Origin: Thuidium tamariscinum | Taxonomy: Eukaryota; Streptophyta; Bryopsida; Hypnales; Thuidiaceae | Assembly: GCA_947034885.2 (NCBI GenBank) | Contig: OX344749.2 | Coordinates: 48,327,682 to 48,391,681, forward strand | Length of the DNA stretch: 64,000 bases | Direction: 5' to 3' | Shown: positions 1 to 11,372 of the stretch, one piece after another | How positions within the stretch are numbered: position 1 is the first letter of the stretch | Layout: each line of letters starts with the position of its first letter | Notes under the pieces: model-generated | Databases searched by the model: none | Told to the model about the DNA's origin: nothing | What the model saw: only the letters and a program-made list of their open reading frames with translations | Made by a program: the position numbers and the translations under genes

Positions 1-7
1 GGATTTT

Positions 8-78
8 GGGGTACCACGAGGCACACCAAAAAAGCCCGTCGAATCTAACTTAGTTTTGTGCGGTGCCTTGTGGTACCC
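8..78. repeat. Imperfect inverted repeat (hairpin)
   Basis: GGGGTACCACGAGGCACACC at 8-27 pairs with GCGGTGCCTTGTGGTACCC at 60-78 with a few mismatches and a loop of about 32 bases. The outer motif GGGGTACYACGAG recurs at the ends of the perfect palindrome at 451-546, so the two may belong to one short foldback family. No target duplication was identified. Confidence 0.55.
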
Positions 79-450
79 ATGGATTCAGCATTTTTTTTTG
101 GTTCATCAATCCTGATCTTCAATTAACACTCAGTCAGTATCGAGTTGGAGGGAGGCGGAGTTGCCGCCTGGCACTTCAAGCTTGCTGACAGGTGATTACA
201 GTAGAGTTGAATGTCTGGTCCTGTATTTGAATTCGTCCTGAATCTGAAGCCTCAAGATTTGTTTCTGACATTTTTACTAAGCACCTTCGGTGATAACTTA
301 CTGTTCAGGGACATAGATTTCGCTTTGAGTTTCAAATAATTGCCAAGAACTAACTCTCTTCACCTTGTAGTTCTGAAGTTATTGATGAAAGCGAGCAAAT
401 GGAAAGATTTGCATTGTCCTTTTGATAAATTTTCCGTTAATTGACAAAAT

Positions 451-546
451 TGGTGAGAATCTGGGGTACTACGAGCCGAGTCAGAAAACCAAGTCGGATC
501 CGACTTGGTTTTCTGACTCGGCTCGTAGTACCCCAGATTCTCACCA
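451..546. repeat. Perfect 96-bp palindrome, no spacer
   Basis: Every base from 451 to 498 pairs with its partner from 546 back to 499, checked in blocks of ten. The centre is GTCGGATCCGAC (BamHI site at 496-501) and the outer arms are TGGTGAGAATCTGGGGTACT and its complement. There is no loop, so a single strand folds into one long hairpin. It lies upstream of the exon at 852-906, so probably in an intron of the gene ending near 1562. It may be a young foldback insertion or a fold created during replication. Confidence 0.9.
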
Positions 547-851
547 TTTCTTTGAATCTAGATTCTTCTCACAATTAATCAGGTCAAGGGTAATTGACTT
601 TGCCAGTACTTAATTAGTCTTCTATACAATGGACTTCATTTTTATCATGAACCTCACGATCTCTCATGTTTCCTTTCATAGATGTCTATTATTATTTGAG
701 CTCCATATAGCCGTTGATATTTTCAGTCCTGGCCTCATTTGTCACAAGCCTTCAATTGAAGGTCAAATTTTTCTACTTTACTTTTTGAAAGTTTGTTCAT
801 CTTTCAATCCTATTATCTATAGGTTCTGATCTTGATTACTTTTTGATTAGG

Positions 852-1562
852 CCACTACTGGAGGTACCAGCGCTGTTGAAGGCAGTGATCAATTGCAGCA
901 ACAAGTATGCCATTCCTCATCCATTCAATTTTTTTAAGAAGTGTCTTAATTTTCTTATGATTGAAATAGCTTAATCATTGTGGTACTACGTATAACATCA
1001 AATCTATTTATTTTGAATTTCATGACATAATATACATTTGGATAATGGCCAAATTTCATTTGCATGAAATTATGACTTTAAGATTGATTGCAAATTGTTG
1101 CACTACATTGTCTAGAGTGGCCAAGGAAGGGGCAAACGACAGAAGGTTTCATCCACAAAGAATCAAGGTCCTGAAGTGCAAGGTGCTCTTTCTATGGAAG
1201 TTGGTGGATCCTCTGAGCCCCAGAAATCTCCACAACCTGTTGCAACCCTCTCCACGCACCAAAGCAATGTGGATCAAAACTTGGTGAGTTTCGATGACGT
1301 CATGGATGCTGTAGAGCGAGCCGTTGATGCATTTGAAACAAGTGTACTCAGTGGAAATAGGGGTGGTGGTCCGTGGTTCTCATCTTTCAGTTCTGAGATG
1401 GATTGCCCTTCTGACATGGAGCTTTCAAATTCTAGTAGTGTTGAGTTTTTTGACTTGTATACAGGGGAGAGTGTGGTGAACATGGACTTATTTTAGTCTA
1501 ATGAAGTTATCATCCTCAGCTCAGATTCTGATGAGGATGATGATGTGCAAATCATAGATTAG
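852..1562 (+). CDS. 3' end of unrecognised gene; SIM-like acidic tail after an in-frame TAG
   Basis: I do not recognise this protein. Two exons are visible: 852-906 (preceded by TTAG, followed by GTATGC; encodes 18 residues with a Gln-rich end) and 1116 onward (preceded by TCTAG). They join in phase 0. The second exon starts with a short basic segment (GQGRGKRQK) that could be a nuclear localisation signal, followed by a Ser/Pro-rich stretch and an acidic region (SFDDVMDAVERAVDAFE). A TAG at 1494-1496 stops the frame, yet the same frame continues to a second TAG at 1560-1562 and encodes EVIILSSDSDEDDD, the classic shape of a SUMO-interacting motif followed by acidic residues. That suggests the real C terminus lies after the TAG and that the TAG is a recent nonsense change, a sequencing error or a read-through site. 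Upstream exons are not resolved; a possible one ends at a GTGATT donor at 192. Confidence 0.45.
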
Positions 1563-1782
1563 GTGGATTTGTTATCTTAAAAATAGCAAACGGCATACCT
1601 TGGTCTTCCCTCACTGAGGTTACTTTAGTATTCCAAATGTGCTTGAACCTCCCTTTGCAAGTACGATTTTTCCCTTGAAGTAAAGCATTTTCTTTTAAAT
1701 GTACCAACTTCTTCACTGCAATTTCTATTGCTCTTGTTTCCTGTGAATATTGAATTTTTTACACTTAAATTTGAACTCTTAG

Positions 1783-4700
1783 ATGGACATCTCCCCTACC
1801 AAAACCGTGGAAGAGGAAACCATCTTCGGAACTCCGAACTCTCAAATCTCAAAACAGCCCAAGATTGAACAAGGAAAAGGAAAAGGAGAAGGAGAGGAAG
1901 ATGAGGAGGACATGGAGATTGTCATTCAAGACCGTGAGGAAGAGAAAGTGATGTCGGAAGAAGAACTCCGGCACATTCAAAAAGGTGATGTTGTGAAGCT
2001 TTTGGGACAACTTCAGATGAAGCCCGAGGAGGTATTTCGAATGCATATTCCGTTGTGCAGACTTGTGACAATGCCAATGGTTAGACCGGCATTGGCATCT
2101 GATATTGCAAAGCTTGAACAAGAGTTTGCAGCTGGAGGATACCAAGATGGAGCTGCAGTTTTCTATGTGTCAGCTACAAACGAAGTTGGAAACACTAAAG
2201 AGTTCACCCAACAAGAGATGGACAGTTGGGACCCCATTTGGAAGGAGAAGAATGAAGTCTTCAAACAGAAGATTGAGTCTAAACCAGAGCTTCAGTTCTT
2301 GAAGAACTTGAAGCTCTTCATTTGCGATGGGAACCACAGACGAGTTGCTTGGATGAATTACATCTCCAAGCACTCAAACAAGCACTGCAATGTGGACTCT
2401 ATTATATTGGATACGAAAGGGCGCAATGAACTTGTCATGCAAGTCATGCATGATGTTAACAAGTAAGTTTTTTCTTTCATAATGCTTTTATTTTTGAAAG
2501 ACTTAATCAATTTAGTTTTCTTACTTCATTGGAGATAGTTTACTTCGTTGGCTAATATTGTTTTGAATGGCTTTCAGGTCTGTAGAAGACTCCCATGTAA
2601 AGACAAACTTGGTACACACCTTGTACCAAGTTCAGAAGTATGGAATGTTACCCATAGCAAAGTTTGCAGCTTTACTTAGGCCTGCGGAGAGGAAGAGGTG
2701 CCTGGAGCACAAGGTGACCAAAAAATGGTATTCGATACAACCCGAGGTCTTTACATCTTTCATCTTCAGGGTAAGCTCCTTCAACTTGATTTTAATTAAA
2801 TTATTTTTGTTTTACAAAATGATCATTGCTCATGTGAACTTTATATCTATCTGGGATGCATGTGCAGCAAGAGATTTCTCAAGCAGAAGATGTAGCAGTA
2901 AGAAGGTACATGGAGGCCACACAAGAGACTGTAAGTGTACCACTTCAGGCAACTAAAGCGATGAGGTTGGGAGCAAGGGAACGAATAAAGGCGGCCATGG
3001 TGAAGATGTTTAAATTGCTAGCGATGGCCAACCCAGGAAATGGAGAGGACTTCCTAAAAGAGGTACAATCCATTAGCGTTTAGTCTCTAACTTCACTTAA
3101 ATTGCTCAAAAGATAGTTCGAATCCATATTGAAAAAATACTTGAAATCTTCTTGTAGGTGGAAAAGCATTGGGGAAATTATGAAGTGCCTGAAATGACTT
3201 TGGAGAAGTTCCAGTTGGTCACCACTTGCAAGATGACTGCAAAGCACAAGACAAAGATACTTCAATGCTGGAACTCTTCCACGCTTTCACGCGAAGCAAG
3301 GAAGTTGCCACCAAAACTTGTCTCCGAAATCTTATTTCCTCAATTTCTGGTGAAGTGCACTTGGTATGTTGGGGTAAGTGTTCAATATCTTTGCAAGAGT
3401 GATTTTGAGATTAGGAAATTTCTAAACCCTCTTTGATGCCTTCAAATTGGCCTCAGTAATGATTAAGGTCGATATGAATTCATATCTTGTTTCATTAATT
3501 TTTTTCTGATCTTTTTTGTTCTATGAATTACTGTATATTGATTGTGTTACATTTTCAGATAGAAGATGCTGTAGTGGAGTTCTTTGACAAAATTGTAAAA
3601 GAAGAAAACTTTTCCATCGACTACAACACAAAACCAGAACCAGAGCGACTACCAGAGTACATAGAAGGATGGAGGCAGAAGATTTGGGAACATGGCTTCA
3701 TGAATTACTTCAAGGGCCAAAAGTACTTCAAGAAGGGACAAACTTTCTCATCTCACGAAGGCTCTAACGCTGTGGTGCGCAGAGTCCTTTATCGGTATGT
3801 CATTTTCTATGGTACTTGGAATTTTGTGGCATTATTGTATAGTTTGTAATTATAGAAATTCATTAGCATCTTGTAATTCATTCTAAATCTTAAATTTGTC
3901 TTGTCTTGGCTATTTTTCCACCCTTCAATGGATTTTGATTTATAACTTCTATGTTATATTTTGCTCATACTCTTTCATTTTGAGATTGAACAGTGCTCCA
4001 TATAACTCATTATGATTGAATTACAGGTACTTCAAGTTAGAACTTGAAGCAAAGGGGGCCATTGCAAAATTGGACCTCCCTCAATTCCTTCCACGCTTCC
4101 TCGACCGCAACTCGCCTTCATGTATATTCAGCCCACATCAATTGCGCACCTATACTATTGCTCATCTCTCTGGTGCGGGCTGGTACTTGGACTGCACACT
4201 GGAGTTCACTCATCATTCGGAGGTTGAGCTCAGGGCATCATTGGAGGGCAAGGGATAGTAGATTTGGAGGCTGTTGACGAGTTCATCGGCATGGATGATG
4301 ATGCCAGGAGAAGGGCCATCAACAAGAGGGATGCACTGAACCGAAAGAAAGAAGTGAAGAATCAACTCATTGTGGAGGCCAAGGAGAAAAAGCAGGCGGA
4401 GAAATCAGCAAAGAAGGCGGAGAAAGAGGCCGAGAAGGCGGAGAAAGAAGCCGAGGGGGAGAAGGAAGAGAAGACTAAGGCCAAGGGAAAGAAGAAAGTG
4501 GAAGAGAGAGGGCAAGTCTTAGTTTCCTCCACTGTGGATCAAACACAAGGCGGAGTACCAAGGAAAGTCACCATCTCACAGCTCACTGAAGATGTCATTT
4601 CACGAGTCACACAAGCCATGGTCCTCTCCGACGATGATGTGCCAAAGACTGAGGATTTAATCCTTAATATATGCATTGAGGACATTGCCATGGATATGGA

Positions 4701-6563
4701 GGACAAAAGGCAGGGTGTCTACAACGAGGTCTTGAAGTACTTGGTTAAGGTGATCTCTTCAAACATGTTTGCTAAAATTTATTTTACTTATTGTCAATGA
4801 TATGAATGCTATGTACCAAAGTTGCTATAATGAAACATTGAAGAAGAATTTCTATATGGTCCACAATTACATATTTTATTCAAGAATTTTTGTATTTGAA
4901 AAAATTAGTAAGACAACAAGGCAGAATTTACAATTCTGTCGGATTCGACAGAATCACATAAACCACTATTTTGTTCTGTATTTCCGTACTCAACATTACC
5001 CACATTCATATGGTTTTGTTTTCTCTAGAAATAGTTGAACATATTGACAAATGTAATTTCGTTTTCAGCTCAGCCTTTTATTAAAATGACTCTTAATTTC
5101 CTAATGTTGTACTAAATATTAAGAATTTGCTTTGAAAGGTAGAAAAGTATGCAATATTAATATACTGAGATTCTATTGAAATGTGCTTTTGCAAATGGCA
5201 GTGGGCAAAACTCACATGTTTGAAGGTGTGGCAAATGCAAGGGCTGGTGTTGATGTCATCTTTATTGACTGTCCAGAGAACTTACCTGTGCCAAGCATTT
5301 CTCTTACGTCGAAGGAGGTGCCAAATTGGAATGCGGATTTAGAAGCTAATGCTTTGCAATCGACATGCACCTTTGCAGTAGAGCATCTGCACGATGATGG
5401 ATGCATCATTGTGTTTCACTCCTTCAGCATTGCATCCAGGGAAGATCTAGCAGGAGTTTGTGAAGCATTTGACTTCAAGAAGAAGAAGAACTGGCTAAGC
5501 ATGAACCGCATGCATCTCACCTTGCCTATGGACACCACAAAGACGGTAATTTCAGTACAAATGTTTAAGTTTTTGTCACCTATTTTCTTTTAAAATTCTA
5601 TTCATTGATCTCTAATGTTCTTGTCATATATGTTGCAGACACAGAAGTTTGGGGTCACTCTCCTTGTTAAGGACCTCAAAGAAAAAGGCAAATCCAAATT
5701 TTATTTCAAGCGTACTGAGATGATGAAGAAGGCTGGGGTGGATGTCGAGAATGATGACATGCTGATCAATTATATGCATACAGATGACATCTCCATAAAT
5801 GGGAAGAAGCCATGGAGAGGCCCACGCGAAAAAGATCCGAGGTTCTTCACCCTCCTCCTTGAAGCCACGAGTAATGAAGGCGATGTCATTGTGGATTGCA
5901 CGGCATCCACAGGTTTGTCTTCAATTCTAATATTTCACACTTCTATATCATTGTAACAATTTTGTCATCTCTCTAACACATTTTCATTACATGAATGCCC
6001 TAGGTGCTTGCATTTTGGCTTGTAGAGGAACTGGCCGCAACATTCTAGCTTTCGAGGGGGACAAAGATGTTTTCAATGCCATTTTGAAGCCCATGAAGAA
6101 GTCATCAACATCAATGGCAGTGGCTCCAACCCTCGAGACAACAGTGGACTTGACAATGGATGTGCAAGACGCCCCTATTGTGCCTCACAAGTTTGTTCAC
6201 AAGGGAAAATCCAGTAAGTAAGTGGAAACTTCTTTCATTCTTTATTATTTTTCTTCATATCACATTTGCAAAGACTAATATAATGTCTTCAATTTTTGCA
6301 GAGGTTGTGGATTGATCTTGAGAGAGGTCATGGAACAAAATCAAAGGCTTGTCGTTAGTCCAGAGAAGCCTTTCGAGCTACCACCCTATGCTGAGCAGAT
6401 GGCAAGTGCCTTTGCAAATTTTGGTTGTTCCAAATCAAAACGCCACAAAGACACTTACGCCCTCAATGTCTTACAGTTTATAGATGCTTCTGCATCTGAG
6501 GGACGGGAGTCCTCAGAGTCCTCTACAGGGTCAGATTTAGTGACTGAGTCCACAGCCACGTAG
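1783..6563 (+). CDS. ParB-like / permuted DNA methyltransferase-like fusion gene, ten exons
   Basis: Exons read by me: 1783-2462, 2578-2770, 2868-3062, 3158-3373, 3559-3794, 4027-4749, 5202-5545, 5639-5912, 6004-6217, 6302-6563, about 1,110 codons. All proposed introns are GT-AG. The start ATG directly follows a TTAG, so an upstream non-coding exon is possible. Order of parts: acidic Glu-rich N terminus; ParB/Srx-like domain (residues about 80-220) with DGNHR at 182-186; helical middle; Lys/Glu-rich helix in exon 6; methyltransferase-like region with VDVIFIDCPEN (motif IV position, 5267) before DCTASTGACILACRGTGRN (motif I position, 5894-6042), the permuted beta order; Ser/Thr-rich tail. Two problems: exon 6 needs a one-base shift near 4252-4258, and the exon 6/7 phases (0 versus 1) disagree. 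It is therefore either a young pseudogene or a real gene with assembly indels. The ParB plus N4/N6-methylase pairing is known from bacteria and phages; the eukaryotic role is unknown to me, and loss of DPPY argues against catalysis. Confidence 0.7.
2017..2420 (+). other. ParB/sulfiredoxin-like domain of the fusion gene
   Basis: Exon 1 reads PEEVFRMHIPLCRLVTMPMV, then, about 100 residues on, LKLFICDGNHRRVAWMNYI. The spacing and the phrase (hydrophobic)-x-DG-x-HR-x-x-A are those of ParB N-terminal domains, where the HR-containing box binds or hydrolyses nucleotide. In ParB proteins the usual phrase is close to G-x-x-R or G-x-HR. The His185/Arg186 pair is intact here, so nucleotide (CTP/ATP) binding could survive. 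The assignment rests on motif and layout, not on an alignment. Confidence 0.6.
4252..4258 (+). other. Apparent 1-bp frameshift inside exon 6
   Basis: The frame entering exon 6 runs ...HHSEVELRASLEGKG and hits TAG TAG at 4256-4261. The frame used by the rest of the exon (VDLEAVDEFIGMDDDARRR...) is open back to 4228 and is offset by minus one. The two fit end to end at the G run AAGGGATAG, as expected from loss of one G. A short intron is an alternative (TGAGCTCAG at 4224-4232 looks like an acceptor), but any donor would leave an intron of about 60 bases. Confidence 0.6.
4339..4500 (+). other. Lys/Glu-rich charged helix (coiled-coil-like)
   Basis: This part of exon 6 encodes a run dominated by Lys, Glu and Ala with repeats of the form KKAEKEAEKAEKEAE, typical of a long charged single helix or coiled coil. 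It separates the ParB-like and methyltransferase-like halves and is probably a linker or dimerisation segment. The repeats are A/G-rich in DNA and could be an expansion. Confidence 0.6.
4933..4954. repeat. Short hairpin in intron 6 with GTCGGATTCGAC core
   Basis: ATTCTGTCG and CGACAGAAT flank GATT. The same core appears exactly (GTCGGATCCGAC) at the centre of the palindrome at 451-546, and TCGGATCCGAC with a similar left flank (ACAATTC) occurs at about 6790-6808 after the gene. These may be relics of one short foldback element. Confidence 0.45.
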
Positions 6564-9500
6564 ATTCTTGAGATTGACTAATCTCTTGAGTCTTACTATT
6601 GTATATTGGATTTTATTTGGATTGGATTTGTGTGTTTTATGGCTACTTCTGGAAGTCTCAAATTTCTCTTTCTATTTATTTGATTTTTGTTTTGAAAATA
6701 TCTAAGGCAATGGCTCTTGCCAGTTCTCCCTAAACCTACACCAAAAATAAATAAATAAATAAATTTTGAGGCAAGAAGGCAACACATACAATTCCATCGG
6801 ATCCGACAAACCCTTACATATTGACCATCCAATTCTTTCTCTTCATTATACATCTCAAAATCAATCTTCTTTCAACAACACCTAGATTGACTTATTTAGT
6901 GAATGAGTTGCATCAAATTAGAGTATTTCCAATGCCTTTTGTGATTTCAAGGTTTGGGTATTTATGAGATGTTCTTTGCTGTTTTCATTTTGCCTTCACA
7001 TTCCTTAATTTATCTCTATATAAAAAAGATTTTATATTCTAAATTAAAGCTAATCGACAATATAAATTTAAGTGCTTTGATTCTCACAATTAGACTTTAT
7101 ATCCCTACTCTTGTGTATACAATGTCCATGATCATAGGTGTATGCAAAGAGAAAATGAAGAAGAAAACAAAAAGTGACTTCTGTAGTCACATCTTTGAAA
7201 TAGACATCATATCTTCTTTGTCGCCTAAACGTTGAAAGTCCACGATTATAGGTACTAAACTTTAATTTTTGTTACCCTAAAATCCACGATCATAGGTGGT
7301 CAACTCAAATTTTTTTCAAAATAAATTTCCCGTTCACAAGCTCACAGGCTCATAGGCTCCTGCTCCCTCGCTCGCTTGCTAGCAACCCTGTTTCAGATGT
7401 TTAAAGTTTATCATTTAGACTAAGCAGACGAATTGGAAGTACACTTCAGAGTACCAAGGCAATTTCTATTTCTATTTTTAAACTAAAAACCCTATAGAAT
7501 TAGCTTAGAGGTTTTCAAAAACACATCACATGTAGAAATCCCATTTAAAACAAGAAAGATAGAAGTGGATGAAGTTTATTAATAAATTTGGACAAAAACT
7601 AGATAAGTCTTGAAACTTTGGAACAAGTTGAGTAAACTAAAATAAAGCTAATAATTAGAACTCAAAAGTCAAAACCAAAATAAACACTAAATTTAAAATT
7701 ATAGATTAGGAGTAATTAGAAGATGAAGTTTGGATGAACCGATTAGCGGTTCAACTTCATCCGCTCATAACTTTTAATAGGAATGTCTGATTAGGTTGAA
7801 TTTTATAGTTTTAAAAAGAGGAATTAATCCTTTACAAGATAGGGTAATTAGATTTAGTCTGACCTAAATTTAGAAAAATAACTACAACGACTTGATTGTA
7901 GAGGTTAATCACGTAATATCTTGCATTTTGAAGTATGTTTGATTAGATTTTTGCATGCTTTGAGTGTACTTAGGAGTTAGAAAGATCCATTGCTTGGAAG
8001 GCACAATGGACAATCATTATAACACTCATAGACTAAAAACTATAAAAAATTAAAAGAACCTTGTTGTGTTTCTTTTTTTAGCAAAGGTGGGTAAAAAAGT
8101 GCTCATACAATGTCCTGACCGAATGTATAGCGAACACCTTGTGGTGAAATACCCATCCGCATCGATTATCTAGATCAAACCAATGGTCACACATCGACCC
8201 TTCATAGGCTGCCAAAGACTTTTGCTTTAAGCCAAAGACTTCAATATTAGCAAATTCTGAACGTGCATTTTGTAACGAGTTATGTACAAGCCTAAAGCAG
8301 TGATAGCCTTAGTCTAAAATTTGTACCAGTCCTACACCAATCCTAAACTTAAAAGAAGGGAAATGAATGAAAATTGGCTTATGGAATATAATATATACAA
8401 GTACCCTCCAAAGAAAAGAGACCTCCAATGTGATATTTCTTTGCGATTTAGTATATTTGAAGCTTCTCTCCATTCACTTATAACGGTGTTATATCAAGCA
8501 AAATGCATCACTGATTCGGAATTTCGTAATGGGACCCTAATTAGACATATGAGGGGCCTTCAAGCTTGTCCCATACACGGCCGTCCAAGAACCCTCTTTA
8601 AGTTAAAGCTCACTGCCCATGAATTCATAAACGTGGGACAATCAGAGACTTTTGCTTTAAAGTTCTCCGTGATGACAAATTTGAGAAGTATCCTGAAGGC
8701 CTCTCAATCTCAAATGATCAACCCTTATATAAAGGTGCCTTTCACTTTGACTGATGTCTAATAAAATAAGCACAACTACAAGGAGTGCATATGAAATAGT
8801 TGTAAACTATTTCTCATGTTGAGGCGTGGCCTACCCAACCTTCTTGTGATCTCCTCTTTACTCATCTATTATGTGATAACTTTCTCACAAGTCTTTCCAA
8901 TTTCTATTTTAATTTACGACCCCTAAATCCTGTCTAGCACCAAATAAATGAAAAAACAAACAAGTGATTAACAACAATAGGAGATGTACAAGGAGTAGCA
9001 AAATGCACAACTAACTTAGACACGTATACTCACACGGGATGAAGAGGCAAAGCGTAAGCACTCATGTGAGCAATTCTAACTCCACCCTTGAGCTAGAACT
9101 TAACACACAAGTTCTGATGGCAATTTTAAGTAGTAAATTCTAAGGTGATCAAAATAAGCGCTTTCCAAGCAATGGACACTCAAATGATGTGATTTGTTTA
9201 TACAAAAGTTTAAAAAGTGTAAAAATTAGTTTAATTTATGGGTTAATTATTAGCTAATTGAATGTCAAAGTTTATGGATTCTTATCAAAGTTCTATCTAA
9301 TCCTATCTCTAAATCATATTTTAAGGTTTCTAAAATGGTAAAGTAAATGAAATTTGCAAATTCCCTTCAAAATTTATGTAAGGATGAAAAACAACCTCTA
9401 AAATGCCCTTAGAACTTCATCCATTGTTTAAAAATAGCAATTTAGGTTGAGTTTACTCCAAATTTTATCCCTGGAATCTTAATGAATTCGAGGCTTAGTT

Positions 9501-10885
9501 TTAATTTTATTATAGATTTTGAGCTATTTTTAGAAAAGTTCATCCAAATAAGTTTTAAGTTCATCCATCAATATTTCACTCAAAAATGAATGATTTTTCA
9601 AATGGAAAATGGTTTTAGAATCCTATTTAGATTTTCTAAAAGATTCCTTAATAGAATATTCTTTAGGTCTTTTCCTCAAATTCTTAATTAAAAGGTTGGA
9701 TAATTTAATCTAATGATGAGTTTAATCTAAATTACTATTTTTAGATGTTTCAAAGAATTTAAGTGAAAATTTTTAAAAATTCTTTCCAATGAAGTAAAAT
9801 GGTAAAAATTCTAAATTCTAACAAAAAAGTTATCAATGGATGAAGTTTTGGTTTGAAGTTTAGCAAATTCTATTTGAATATTTTTATTTTTTTATAAATG
9901 AATTGTAACTCCTAAAGTGAGATTTTCATGCTACACATGGTCATGGTTTAGACATTTCACTATTGTTTGATGTAAATTATACACTAACCAAATTTCAAAA
10001 TTATGAGAGAGTCTTTGGACATTTTGCCCATATGCAAAGCTATATAATGTAGCTCTTTATTTCAAGGCTGCATAAATTATGGTACAAGCCTTGAATAGGA
10101 ACACCAAACTAAATATTTTTTCAAAGGCTAATAAAATTTGATTTTACATGATATCCAAGTTTCATGAACATTTGACCAAAATGACTTCGACAAATGTACC
10201 TAACATTTTTGCATTGTGATATTATTGGATACTTTGAAGAAGAAGAAAATGCTTAGTGTAGGAATTGTTGGTGTGCTGCATTTTGTTTCTTTTTGATAAA
10301 GAATTAACATTTTTTCTATTTAACCTTCATAGTAATTTTATGAACTTAATTTTAATGAAATTTGAAAATTTTATGACTTGTATCAATCAAGTAACTCCAT
10401 CTTTCAAAAAATAAAATAATATTCAAATTTTCATTCATATATATAATTGCAAAATATCAAAAATAATATATTAGACGATGAAGCTTGAAAGTAATAGTTA
10501 TGGGGCCTTGATTGCATTAAGCTTAATCTAGTATTGCTACCAAAGTCATTTTGTGGCTTTTGGATGACAATGCGGTGGTCTACAAAGTAGTGAGAGATTG
10601 AAAACATTTTTTCATCCATTTTTTTTCTTCTTGATCTTTCATAAAGGGTTACATGAAAAGTACATAATTAAATTTTTAGTCTTTCTAGTATTTGTCTACA
10701 TATGAATGAGAAGTTAGTAAAAAAAAAAGATTACAAAATATGCCATTGCAATTTGCAATTGTAGTGTATCTTAGGAAGTTGCTACTTCTTGTTCTAAATC
10801 TGAAATTATTTCTTCACAAAAATGATATTTTTTGAGTTTGACTCTTACTAACAAAATGAAGGTCATCTATTATAATAGTCAATAT
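6564..10885. other. Gene-free AT-rich stretch downstream of the fusion gene
   Basis: No convincing coding region. It holds an (AAAT)n run at 6743-6764 containing AATAAA, which could serve as poly(A) signal for the upstream gene. Three copies of a TCCACGATCATAGGT-like phrase lie near 7124, 7219 and 7281. A 146-codon open frame at 8321-8761 has no recognisable domain. The rest shows no structure I could identify. Confidence 0.5.
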
Positions 10886-11372
10886 GGTCAATTTCGTTAA
10901 AATGGCGGTATTCCAAGTGCCATTTTGACAAATTCCAGTGCCATTTTGACATATTCTAGTGCCAATTTGACATATTCCATGTGCCACTTTGACAAATTTC
11001 AAGTGCCATTTTGACATATTTTTGTACCATTTTGACATAGAGGCTTAGTGGTAGAAAAAAAATGTGCCATTTTAATGGAATGTCATGCCATTTTATTGGG
11101 GTATCGCCATTTTAACGAAATTGACCATTCAATTTCGTTAAAATGGTGGTAATCCGAGTGCCATTTTAACAAATTCCAATGCCATTTTGACATATTCCAG
11201 TGCCATTTTGACATATTCCATGTGCCACTTTGACAAATTTCAAGTGCCATTTTGACATATTTTGTGTACCATTTTGACATAGAGGCTTAGTGGTAGAAAA
11301 AAAACTGTGCCATTTTAACGGAATGTTATGCCAATTTAACAGAAATGTCATGTCAATTTAACAAAATTGACC
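10886..11372. mobile_element. Two adjacent family A elements in tandem
   Basis: Copy 1 is 10886-11126 and copy 2 about 11129-11372. Each starts TCAATTTCGTTAAAATGG and ends with the inverse (AACGAAATTGACC or AACAAAATTGACC). The interiors match closely and are themselves made of a repeated phrase, GTGCCATTTTGACATATT, with variants. Translation of the subrepeats gives the repetitive MSKWH peptides seen in some frames, which are not genes. Confidence 0.7.

Noticed and set aside
1783..6563. Bacterial contamination as source of the ParB-methylase sequence
   Set aside because: The gene is divided by nine AT-rich GT-AG introns and flanked by plant-type repeats, so it is resident eukaryotic DNA.
8321..8761. 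146-codon open frame
   Set aside because: No recognisable domain, no splice partners, AT-rich background; possibly chance.
10814..11351. Minus-strand frames rich in MSKWH repeats
   Set aside because: By-products of the GTGCCATTTTGACATATT subrepeats inside two family A elements.
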